Source: Zelonia costaricensis (Eukaryota; Euglenozoa; Kinetoplastea; Trypanosomatida; Trypanosomatidae). Taken from it: a stretch of DNA of 22,832 bases. Below the pieces are notes generated by a model. It saw only the letters and a program-made list of their open reading frames with translations. It did not search any database and was not told the origin of the DNA. The stretch spans positions 1-22,832 of the forward strand of contig JASAOO010003113.1 of assembly GCA_030849075.1 (NCBI GenBank). The letters are read 5' to 3'. Position 1 is the stretch's first letter; every line of letters begins with the position of its first letter. The position numbers and the translations under genes were made by a program. Shown here piece by piece: positions 10,775 to 19,928 of the stretch.

Positions 10775-10796
10775 ACACACACACACACACACACAC
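10775..10796. repeat. AC11 microsatellite
   Basis: Eleven AC units in the spacer between paralogues 2 and 1. Confidence 0.9.
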
Positions 10797-12201
10797 GAAG
10801 GAGTTGTGGGCAGCACGAGAGGTCGGTAAAGGGGACATGGCATCAACAACAACAAAAGCAGCTCGAGTTAGACAGGAGGAGGTGCACAACGTCAGGACAC
10901 GGAGTAGATGGGGAGACGAGGGAGAAATGCGGAGGCGGTCCGAGGACGGGGGAAAGAGAAACAGACCACCACGTCAGGGCACCTGCCATTCGCGGAGAAC
11001 AGCATCACCGGAGGGGGGGGGAGCTGGTATGGTGAGGGACCCAACGCGAATGCTCAAAAGGGGAAAGGAGAAAGACAGGCAGAACGAAGGCCTCATTTGT
11101 GCGAACGTCGTGGACGGAAAGAGGGCGACGGCGCAGGTAAAGAGAGAAGGAGAGAAAAAGTGAAGCAACAGCCACACCGGAGAGACAAGAAGGCGACGCG
11201 GTGTACAACATGGGGTTGAGAAGCGGGTAGCGGCCTCGCCTCGCCGCCCGCGTGAGAGGTGGAGAAAGAAAGCAAAACGCAGAAGAGAGGAGAGGCACGG
11301 ATCTGGAGTGAAGAGGAGGACACACAGAAAACGGAGAACAACAGCAAGAAAATGGGATGAGCGATTCTGCGCGTGGTGCGCGGATGCAGACGAGGGTGAA
11401 ACCAGAGTCGAGTTCGTTTACCATTTGACACGGAGGGTTTTAAAAGGGTGACGAACCACGAGGGAGAAGAGAGAGGAGGCTGAGGAAAGCATCAAAAGGA
11501 AAAGATGCGCAGCTGAGGGGGGGGGGGGGCGTGGCGAGTAGGTTGACAAGTCTCGACGGAGGCGGGGCGCGTGCGAGCCAGAAAAAAAAAGAGGTACGGA
11601 GATTGCAAGAGCACCGCCTAACGGTGGTGCGCGTTGTGCAGCCCGCCATCTGTCGTGACAGTAGGACAAGTAGGAGATGGCGCCACAGCATTTTATGCGG
11701 GCACAGGCACATGATCGCCGACGAAACCCAGCCTCGGCACCATCAACGTGTCTGCGCCCTTTTTGAATTCGCTTTCGCCCCCTTTCCAGTCCGTTGGCCC
11801 CCCTACACGCGCCGGAGAAGCGCACAAAAATACGGCATATACTGTGTGCACTTCTATGCACGCGTGCAGCTTTCCCCCCCCCCTCCCTGCCATCCCTTCA
11901 TTTTGGGGGCTGCGAGGTGCGTGTGTCCTTCTCTATAGACGACGGGAAGTGAAATGCGAGAGTGCGTGACACGTGCGCCCTCACCGATAGCTGCGGGGGA
12001 GCTGGTCACCACCACTCTTGCCACCGGAGCAGAGCAGCCCGCATGCTAGAAAAAAAAAGTGGGAGAGGCAGATATGTGCGAAGTTAACGGAAACCAACGA
12101 CGGCGCAAAGACGCGATACGCCAAAAATACCGAGAAGCCGACCACAACAATAAAACAATAAACATGAGAGAAAGACGCAGGACGACGGAGAGAGCGAGAG
12201 C

Positions 12202-12219
12202 GAGAGAGAGAGAGAGAGA
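12202..12219. repeat. GA9 microsatellite
   Basis: Nine GA units, reading as a CU tract in minus-strand RNA. Confidence 0.85.
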
Positions 12220-13034
12220 CGCAAAAACGCAAACGAGTAAGCGCGGACGTTTGTGTGTGTGTACAACAGGCGTTTCAAGAGAGGAGGCAGGACGTGAAGA
12301 GGCGGAAAACAGACAGGCAAACATACACAGAGAGAGAGACAAACGCACAAGAAAAGGGAGGAAGAGCAGACGACAACGCTTTCGGCGTGCCGCGGGGCAA
12401 AGTTGCTGCAAGTGAACAACCCGGCAACAACAAGAAGAGAAGCGAAAAGGCACGCACCATCGACGCCGCACACGCACACACGCTCACTCACAAGGTAGAC
12501 TACGATAGCGGGATCGGTGACAAGAGGGACACAGCGCAGGCGGTGTGCAACGCGTGGGAGTAAGAATAGACACGATGCGTTTGATGAAGAAGGCTCCTTC
12601 GTCGTTTACTTTTTTTTCTTTTGTTTTGCTTTGCTTTCTTCTCCCGGTACACTTCGAGCGCATATAGATGGGTGAGACGTGACGAAAGACAAGCCAAGCG
12701 CACGCACCAGCTCGATGATACGCGAGAGGGGTTTGAGGGAGCCAAGAGGCAACTCGCCAGAACAGGAAAACCAGAAAAAAAAAGGAACGAGCGGCGCGGG
12801 AGGGGGAGGGGGAGGGAGACCACAAGAAGAGTTCGAGAAGGTATCTTGAATGGAAAACTACAACAAAGAGAACAAGGTGGCTCACTCGAAGTGAAACAGG
12901 GGTGAAATGCACTCTGGGGAGCCGGCACACATCCCCAGTCGTGCGCCGCCGCGGAAAATGGAGGTGAGAACAAGTGAGAGAAAGCGAAAAGGGGGGATGG
13001 GTGCTGGCACGGCGGCTAGCGGACACCCCCACCG

Positions 13035-13050
13035 ACACACACACACACAC
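13035..13050. repeat. AC8 microsatellite
   Basis: Eight AC units in the probable 3' UTR of paralogue 2. Confidence 0.85.
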
Positions 13051-13414
13051 CCTCACGTATCCATCCCAAAGTGCATCAAGGCTCACTGCTGCGGGCAAAA
13101 CGGCAACAGCTGCAATACAAAAGAGATGCGACGAGGACGACTTGATAGAGGCCCAGAAAGTTGGATGGCGTGTCTTCGCTTCTGTTTCTATTTTTATCAA
13201 GTGCACGTGGGTTTTTCTTTTCATTTCTCTTTATTCATGTCCCTGTATCGAGTGACAACCTCGTCGCACAACATGCACTCTCTCTCTCTGATGGGAGAGG
13301 CGGTCCAGAGGACCAATGGACTGGCTGGGAGGAGGGAACAAACGAAGGAGGGACGAGCAGCTGAAGATAGAAAAGGAGGAGGAGGAGGGGTAGTGCTCTT
13401 CTGGTCAAGACGAC

Positions 13415-13841
13415 AGGCGCTCGAGGCGCTTCAGATGTGAGGCGCACGCACACCCACCCACAGAATCGCACAAGGAAGAGGGGAAGAAAAGAAGAACAAC
13501 ACGCGAAGACAGGTGAAACAGAAAGGAGCGAAGGAAGGAGAGATCAAGCCAGAGGAGGGGAAGGGAAGGGGGCAGGCGCTCACACAACGCGCGCACGCAG
13601 ACGCGCTGAGATGCACACAAACACGGAAAGAACAACAAAGAAAAAAAAGAGGCCAAGGAGGGGGAAAAAAAAAACAAAGGCCGACCACGAGCATCAAGAG
13701 AAGAACAAGAAATCAGGGAAGAGGGGCACAGGTACGCCCATCCACGGAGATGGGTTGAGTCGAGAGCGAAGGGTGGAGGAAGAGAGGGGGGAGGGTCGAT
13801 AGGCAACCGGGGACTGAGCACGCCACGTGCCTCGAGCGCCT
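13415..13841. repeat. 13-bp inverted repeat with 400-bp spacing
   Basis: AGGCGCTCGAGGC at 13415-13427 is the exact reverse complement of 13829-13841. The pair lies within the first 535 bases beyond the stop of paralogue 2, so a long-range stem in its 3' UTR is possible. Chance is not excluded. Confidence 0.5.
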
Positions 13842-13946
13842 CTCGGCAAACGCACAACGCGGTAAAAACTCATCAGGCGCAAGCTCGATGAAGTCGGGCT
13901 CGCGGATGTGAGTGGGGGGGGGGGGGTCAGCGACGCCCCCGCTCAC

Positions 13947-15947
13947 TTAGTTCGACCCGTACGGCTCGACCGAGTTCGACTCGGGCTGCTCATTCTCAGC
14001 CTCGTTGTGGCGGCGGCGCATCGCCTCCACCTCGGCGGCCTTCTGAGCGCGGTGCTTCATGACGAAGCGGCGGTAGCGCAGATGGAACCACGTGCTGCCG
14101 ATGATCGCCGTCACGTTGACGCACAGCAGGATGATGAGGCTGTACTCCACGCACTTCTTGCCGGCGCAGCGCGGGTAGATGGACGGGCGACCAGCAGCCA
14201 GATCCGCCGTGCGGTTCTTCTTCGCCTGGCGATCGTAGATCTCGCCGTAGCCGAAGCGGTTCAACGCAATCACAGCGATGAAGACACCGACGAAAAGGAA
14301 GTTGTAGTGCTTGCCGATATCCTTGCCAAACAGGGAACGCACCGTCAGCGCCGTGCTGGCCCAGCTGAAGCCGTTGCCGAAGGAGTCCAAGAAGAAGCCA
14401 ATCACAATCGCCTTGGACTTGAGCGGCAGCGCCAGCAGGAAGATCAGACCAATCACCATGCAGATCGAGGACAGCGGGTACACACAGGTGATGACCGGCC
14501 GCGTGTCGGACGGTTGGCGGCTGAGGATGAGCTCGAAGACACCCATGCTCATGCGACCCAGCGCGCTGGCGACGCTGATGATGGCCGAGTACATCGTGTT
14601 CGTCTTCGTCTCGTATACGTCATTGGCCAGTGCGCGGTAGATCTGGGCCGAGTTGAAAGACATGACGATGCCGCAGCCCCACGTCGCCAGCGTGTTCCAC
14701 CAGCACAGCCAGATGTCCGGCTGCCGCAGGCTCTGCCAGAAGGTCGTCTGGTACTGCGGATCCTGGTCGGAGATGATCATCAGCGCCAGGTTCTCGTCCT
14801 CGAGCACGGCTTCATCTTCCAGAGCCGCGCGCGAACCCGCAGCACGGGACGTGGTGCGGCCCTTCTTGCCGGTCTTATCCTCCTCGCCGCACGCATCCTC
14901 GGCGACGTAGAGATCGCCCAGGGCGTTCTGGTCCTGTGCCACCTCGGCGTCGGTCGGCTTCAGCACACGGCGCTCGTCCTCGTTGTCGTACTCGTTCGAC
15001 TCGCGAGTCTGCGTCTGCGCAGCGGCCTCGATCTCCTCCGGGTACTCGGGATACTCCGTGCTGGGCTCCACCTCCATGCCACCGAGGACGCGGAGCGGCA
15101 GCGCCATGATTGCGAAGGCGAAGACGAAGCAGATGATCACAATCGTGTTGCCCATGCGCGCCGCGTCGCTCGGGTTCGCGTAGGCGATACAGAAGGACTG
15201 CACCGTCAGGTACACCACTAGCGCAATAATCACGAAGAAGCCAATGTAGAAGCGGATCATCGGTGGGTACTGCGTCAGGTAGGCGCGCTCCGTCAGGCGG
15301 CGGCGCACCTGCATCCGCTCCGGCACGCGCGACTTCTCGCGGTCGACGAGGTGGTACGGCGGGAAGCGGATGAAGATGCACGCGATGCTGCCCATGAACA
15401 CGACGAGGGCTGCCATGAAGTACATGTAGTGCGAGTACGCCGTCCGGAAGAAGCTGTAGTTGATCACCGCGAGAATCGACGCGCCGAGGCCGGCGAACGT
15501 CTTCATGATCGCCACCACGGGGCCCTTGGTCAGCGGGAAGCTGCCAAGAATCGCCATCAGCGAGCCCGTGTCGAAGGAGGCGCAGCCGAGGTTCATGATG
15601 GCGCTGAACACGGAGAACTTGACGACGGAGCCGTGGATGACGCCCTCGAAGGCGAGGCCGTACAGGATGACGCCAATAGTGTTGAGAACGGTTGCGCACA
15701 CGAGAACAGGCACAGGACCCGCGTAGTCGAGCAGCATGCCGCCAGGGAACGTCGCGAAGCCAACGACGACGCCCACGGTGGAGATGGTGGTGAGGTCGGC
15801 GCTGCTGAAGTTGAACAGCTCCACCATCTTGTTGCTGAGGATGTTGAAGCCGTAGAAGGTCGAGATGCACACACTCGCGCTCATCCCACCGATTACGATG
15901 AGGAAGCGCGAGATCTCGCTGATGCGGTAGGTCTGTGCCGTCGTCAT
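13947..15947 (-). CDS. Nodulin-like MFS transporter, paralogue 2 (666 aa)
   Basis: This is the middle copy of the array, with the same membrane plan as its neighbours: eight hydrophobic segments in residues 13-288, a hydrophilic loop at about 289-410, then six more ending near 623. GGMLLDYAGP (69-78) matches MFS motif A, SALGRMSMG lies near 461-469, and the CAGKKC Cys pair (C594, C599) lies before the last segment. The linker is acidic (NEDE, GEED) followed by a basic Arg/Ser/Thr stretch, unlike either neighbour. The tail carries a charged helix-like run and ends VEPYGSN. The start at 15947 is the ATG shared in position with the paralogues; an 83-codon upstream extension is pyrimidine-tract translation. 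Most of the gene is nearest paralogue 3, but two patches match paralogue 1, suggesting gene conversion. A G13 run on the plus strand begins about 20 bases beyond the stop-codon end. Substrate unknown. Confidence 0.93.
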   Translation of the reverse strand: MTTAQTYRISEISRFLIVIGGMSASVCISTFYGFNILSNKMVELFNFSSADLTTISTVGVVVGFATFPGGMLLDYAGPVPVLVCATVLNTIGVILYGLAFEGVIHGSVVKFSVFSAIMNLGCASFDTGSLMAILGSFPLTKGPVVAIMKTFAGLGASILAVINYSFFRTAYSHYMYFMAALVVFMGSIACIFIRFPPYHLVDREKSRVPERMQVRRRLTERAYLTQYPPMIRFYIGFFVIIALVVYLTVQSFCIAYANPSDAARMGNTIVIICFVFAFAIMALPLRVLGGMEVEPSTEYPEYPEEIEAAAQTQTRESNEYDNEDERRVLKPTDAEVAQDQNALGDLYVAEDACGEEDKTGKKGRTTSRAAGSRAALEDEAVLEDENLALMIISDQDPQYQTTFWQSLRQPDIWLCWWNTLATWGCGIVMSFNSAQIYRALANDVYETKTNTMYSAIISVASALGRMSMGVFELILSRQPSDTRPVITCVYPLSSICMVIGLIFLLALPLKSKAIVIGFFLDSFGNGFSWASTALTVRSLFGKDIGKHYNFLFVGVFIAVIALNRFGYGEIYDRQAKKNRTADLAAGRPSIYPRCAGKKCVEYSLIILLCVNVTAIIGSTWFHLRYRRFVMKHRAQKAAEVEAMRRRHNEAENEQPESNSVEPYGSN

Positions 15948-16074
15948 CTTCTCTGCGGTGCGGGTGGGGGAGGGGGGAGGAGGAGGTATAAGAGGGCTCG
16001 CGACGTGTGTGTAGGCGGTTCTCGTAGTGGGCGCTTTGGGACTGACCGGCGGAGGAGGCGGAGGTCGAAAGGCG

Positions 16075-16176
16075 CTGGGAAAGGTAAGGGAAAGAGAACG
16101 ACGACGGAAGGAGAAGCGAAAACGTGAAGAAGGAAGAGAAAGAGAAGCGGAGAGGAGGGCGGTGATCGCGGTGGCG
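16075..16176 (-). promoter_or_regulatory. Predicted spliced-leader acceptor and pyrimidine tract, paralogue 2
   Basis: Read on the minus strand, 100 bases without AG (16176-16077) contain a dense C/T tract (plus-strand 16077-16150 is nearly all purine) ending TTTCCCAG, with the AG at 16076-16075. This is the clearest acceptor in the window. It predicts a 5' UTR of about 127 nt before the ATG at 15947. Confidence 0.7.
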
Positions 16177-16195
16177 CTTGTGTTTTCTATTACCA

Positions 16196-16199
<4 letters not shown>

Positions 16200-16226
<27 letters not shown>

Positions 16227-16276
16227 ATCAGAAGAGTAGGCGAGAGTGCAGGAGGAAGGAGGGGGGGGGGGGGGGG
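16200..16276. repeat. GT13 repeat followed by G16 run
   Basis: A GT repeat at 16200-16226 is followed by a purine stretch and an uninterrupted run of 16 G at 16261-16276. It lies just upstream of the pyrimidine tract of paralogue 2 in transcription order and beside the contig join. Confidence 0.95.
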
Positions 16277-16288
16277 CAGTGTGAAGGG

Positions 16289-16391
16289 CGGCAGAGCGGA
16301 TGGGAACCGACGCTCATCCACACGGATGATTGGCTCCGCNCGGCAGAGCGGATGGGAACCAACGCTCATCCACACGGATGATTGGCTCCGC
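16289..16391. other. Contig join: N between 51-bp direct repeats
   Basis: Position 16340 is N. Bases 16289-16339 recur at 16341-16391 with a single difference (G at 16309, A at 16361). The G16 run at 16261-16276 and the GT repeat next to it would explain why assembly stopped here. The duplicate is probably not biological. Confidence 0.8.
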
Positions 16392-18309
16392 TACGAGACG
16401 CCGCGTGGGCCAAGGAGCTATCCTTGTCCCGTTCACTGGCAGCAACCACGTCGTGGCGAGGCGTGGAGAGGGAGGTGAATCTGCGTGAGGTGTGGGCTAG
16501 GGGAGAACGGCCAAGGGGCGAGGCGCGGCTCTGCTGCCTCGGTGATCGAAGCGACACAGAACGCATTCAACACGCCCCGCATGGGCGCCTTGCACGTCAC
16601 ACCTACAGACTTGCCTCTCTCTCCCCCTCCCTCACATTCCGTGCCCCGCCACTCGCGGAGTTCCCGGAGTCTAAAGCGAGTGCACCGAGAAGCGACCGCG
16701 CGCTGCGGCTAGTCGGCTCTTCCTTCTCCCCTCCTCAGCACACGCCTCCGATTTGCACTGGATCTTTCGTAGTGTTCAGTCATCTTCCGTACAGCAAGCA
16801 AAACCAAGACGCACACGCGAGGGCGAGAACGGACGTTTCTTTAAAAGAGCTTGCGTAGAACGTCACCGCACCACCAAACTCAAAGGGGCCTCTCCACTCC
16901 TAGAACCGAACGATGAACGTCGGGTGGAAAGGGGGCGGAGAAGGCGAGCTCGGTGGCTCGTTTCCGTTGAGCGACGCCATCGTCGTCGCCCACGGCTGTC
17001 TCACGCGCGTCGCACCGAATGCTGTTGTTTCTTTAAGAAACAGAAAGAGAAAGGGAAGAAAGAAAAAAAAGAATGTGGCACAGAGTGCCGTGCAGCCCCT
17101 GCACTCGGCCATTTCACAACCTGAACGTCTTTTTTTTTTGCCTTCTGTCCCTTGTGCCGGCTCCTCGGTGCTTCTCGCTTTCTTGACCTTCTATGTGCAG
17201 CTGCGTGCCTCCGTCGCGGCACGTTCGTGCTGCCGCACAAGCACCAGCGTGCGGCGGCGAAGACGAGGGCGAGGGCAAGAGCGTGTGCGAAAGCATTCAC
17301 GAACAAAGGCGGCGCCCGAGGAAAAGGGCTTGAAGAGGCCGGCGACAAGATGTGCAACATGTGGCAAATAAAAAAAAGGAAACAAAAAGAAAACCATAAA
17401 CGAAAGAAAGAGGGCAGTCGAATGCGCAAGCACAACCTAGACAACATGCTGAGAATGGAACAAGAGGCACTTGCACGACTACCAACAACATCAACGTCAA
17501 GACGTGAAAGAAGAGTGGGAGGAAAGTGCGAGGCGAGAAGGTCACGAAGATAAGAAGGGGAAGGGGGGGGGAGTGAATCAAAGCGAGCCATCGAGAAGAA
17601 GGGGGAGTGAAGGCGGCGCACAGCCACGCCAACCCACACGCGCACTCAGAAGCGGGCGCAGTCCCGCCTACGCGGTTCTTAGGTGGTGTGGAGGGGAGGG
17701 AGAGGGAGGCGGTATGGCGTTGGGACCCCGGGGGGGGGGTGGTGCAAATGGGCTTGGGGGACGGGAGGTTTAAGAAAATAGGAGACGCTAAACAAAAACA
17801 AGCGCTGGCGACGGGTGAGGGGGAGGGGGGAGAAGAAAAAAAAGGGAAACAGCCGAGGCTGGGCACGAAGCAGAAGGAGAGTCGTTTTGTGGTTTATTTC
17901 CTTTTTTTAGGTAATATGAAAAGTGAGAAGGGGGAGGGGGTGGGACACACGGAATGGACGCAGGAGGGGAACACTGGAGGAGGAGCGCAACGAGGCTGAA
18001 CAAGCAGGCCTGAAATGCTTCGAGATCGGCGTCCTCACACCCACCTACACACAGATCACAGAGCGCCTGAAGAGATGGCGAAGCGGGAGGCAGCGCCGGT
18101 AGGCACAGGAAAACTGAAAAGAGTACTCATGGGCAGCCGCAACACCCCGCGGCAACAGCTGGCCAGTAATGAGAAGCGCCGCACTCAAATCGCTGCGAAC
18201 CCGAGGGAGGGCTACGGTGCTGAGGCGGTCTTCAAACGACTCAGAGAACGGAATACCAGCGCGCAGGCTCTTGAGGTGCCCCGCAACATGCGAAGAACCG
18301 AGGTAAAGG

Positions 18310-18345
18310 GTTGTTCAGGGACTTGCACCCATGTTCCCTAACAAC
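18310..18345. repeat. Bulged 11-bp hairpin
   Basis: GTTGTT (18310-18315) pairs with AACAAC (18340-18345) and AGGGA (18317-18321) pairs with TCCCT (18335-18339), with one bulged C at 18316 and a 13-base loop. It lies in the spacer downstream of paralogue 3. Confidence 0.6.
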
Positions 18346-19451
18346 GGAAGGGAGCAGTAGCTGCTGCTTGTTTGGCGGCAGCTTCAGCACCGTTAACGTC
18401 CTTCCCCAACTCACCACGGACTGCTCGTGCGCACACACAGAGAGCTCTCCGCCCACGCCCCACCCTTCGCAAACTCTTTTCCTTTCTTTCGTTTTGGGGA
18501 AACACAAGGAGGCCCAGGTGCCGAAACATGTCAGCGCTGGACAAGGGGCGGAGTAGGTGGGGTCCACACAGGGGTGTCAAAGAAAACGAGAAGGGCTCGC
18601 GCGCGTGCGTCGGTGGAAGGGGGATGCGACGGGAGGTGGGGGGAGAAGGGGGGGGGGAGGGTAACGAGGAGCATTGAAAAACGGTGCGACATTGCGGAGC
18701 GGGCAAAAAGAGCGGGAGAGACGTTCTTCGAAAAAGAAAAGAGGCGCACTCATGTGACTGTGTGTGTTTGATCGAGAGGTCAGAACATCTCCACTGTTTC
18801 TCGTGCTGTATGCTCCGTTAGGGGTGCCGCCGAGGTATGAGGTGGCCGACTCCGGTCGATTCACGAGGTGCGCTTTTCGTCGGGAAAACAAGGCAAGGCA
18901 CACAGACAAAAAAGGGCGAAAGTGTCGTGGGGGCGCACTGTGTGCGCGCAGGAACCGCCGCGGCCACTCCAGGCGCCGGAAGGAGGGAGAAACGGGAAGA
19001 GAACGACGAACAAGAAAAACAAGAATCCGCGAAGAAAGAAACTGGACGACTCACTTCCGGACGAACACCAGCACCTTCAAGAAGGACACACGCACGCGCA
19101 GATGGAGACGCAAGAAATCAGAGGTGTACTCCGACATCAAGAGTGGGGAGAGAAAAAAAAAAAGGAGGAAAAGAGGTGCCACCCACCACAGTGTGGTCTC
19201 CCAAATTCACACGTTCATCCGCTCGAAAACAAGAAACGAAATCGAAGAGAGAAAACGAAACAAACAGAGGAGGAAGAGGCCGTAAAGCAAGGCTACAACA
19301 CACAAAAACACAGGCACAAATCGAAGTACAGACACACACACGAGGGAAAAAAAAAAGAAAGAGCGCAGCAGAGCCGGGACGAGAAACAGTCAAAACACAA
19401 GCACACCGAGGACACCCATCAACGTAGCGAATACCAAGAACGAGAGAGGTT

Positions 19452-19694
19452 TCATAGGTGTCGTCCCATGGCTGCATCTGCCTGGCATGTCTTGCACGTC
19501 TTGCACTTCTTTGCTTGTTCAGCAGCCTCATCTCTTCCTCCACGTTGGAGCTGCACTACCTCGCAAAGCGCGTTGAGGGGCAACTCGGCGATGATGCGCG
19601 AGTCCGCGGCGTTGAGCGAAGAGCGGCACTCCCATGGAAGGAAGGAATGAGAAAGCATTAGCGGCTGCACCGCGAGAAGAGGGTCGAGGGCCAT
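19452..19694 (-). CDS. Weak candidate small ORF (80 aa) with Cys/Lys repeat, unknown function
   Basis: An ATG-initiated frame of 80 codons beginning 234 bases past the stop of paralogue 3. Its middle part (around NAADSRIIAELPLNALCEVV) has the C/G-ending codons typical of trypanosomatid genes, and the C-terminal part carries the repeat KKCKTCKTCQA. No family is recognised. The upstream pyrimidine tract is poor, with several AGs between it and the ATG. It could be a real small gene, a pseudogene fragment, or chance in a 3' UTR. Confidence 0.2.
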   Translation of the reverse strand: MALDPLLAVQPLMLSHSFLPWECRSSLNAADSRIIAELPLNALCEVVQLQRGGRDEAAEQAKKCKTCKTCQADAAMGRHL

Positions 19695-19928
19695 ATCGCG
19701 GCACGTGCTGGCAGTCACAGGGAATCACCTCGACGCTCCGCCTCGTCTACGTCGTCTGCGACCCTCCCCCCCTCCCCTCCCCGCGCGGGTCGCCATAGCA
19801 CCGAGTAGATCCGTGGCCAACGAGGAGAGGGAGAACGGCGGACTCGGAGAGGCGCCCCGTCGCGCGTGAGCATGCGACGCTCCACCGCGGCTGTGGCCAT
19901 CCCCGGGCGCCCCCGCACGCAGCCGCCT

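Larger units (their letters stand above)
9477..13946. other. Spacer between paralogues 2 and 1
   Basis: About 4.5 kb expected to hold the 3' UTR of paralogue 2 and intergenic sequence. No credible gene. Contents include AC and GA microsatellites, G runs at 11517-11529 and 13914-13926, a perfect 14-bp hairpin at 10234-10272, a 7-bp hairpin at 12914-12938, and T-rich tracts at 10650-10730 and 12606-12650. Islands of balanced composition lie at about 9850-10260 and 11690-12010. The polyadenylation site cannot be read from sequence; in this group it is usually placed a few hundred bases upstream of the next acceptor. Confidence 0.6.
16177..19928. other. Spacer between paralogues 3 and 2
   Basis: About 3.8 kb expected to hold the 3' UTR of paralogue 3. 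It contains a GT repeat and a G16 run at 16200-16276, a contig join at 16340, and three balanced-composition islands at about 16390-16800, 18000-18550 and 19470-19928. A 108-codon plus-strand frame (18015-18341) and an 80-codon minus-strand frame (19452-19694) are the only open frames that are not low complexity. Confidence 0.6.

Noticed and set aside
12484..13224. 246-codon minus-strand open frame
   Set aside because: Composition-driven frame in the probable 3' UTR of paralogue 2, with Cys-Val and Ser-Leu repeats from the AC microsatellite and no recognisable domain.
13908..15221. 437-codon plus-strand open frame
   Set aside because: Antisense mirror of paralogue 2. The same pseudo-protein (with VEHGDEGV/LLVL-type repeats) appears opposite all three copies, as expected for a shadow of a conserved gene.
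15948..16196. Upstream extension of paralogue 2 by 83 residues
   Set aside because: It translates the C/T-rich splice tract and crosses the predicted acceptor at 16075-16076. The aligned ATG at 15947 fits the paralogues.
18818..18824. TTAGGG-like hexamer as a telomeric trace
   Set aside because: A single copy only; chance is sufficient.
19715..19900. 61-codon minus-strand frame starting MATAAVERRMLTRDG
   Set aside because: Only the first third looks coding; the rest is Arg/Gly/Glu low complexity, and no splice signal precedes it apart from paralogue 3 coding sequence.
19729..19928. In-frame open stretch of about 66 codons after the paralogue 3 stop, as possible readthrough
   Set aside because: It is Arg/Gly-rich and has no counterpart in the other copies; the stop is preceded by a conserved EPY tail, so normal termination is the simpler reading.
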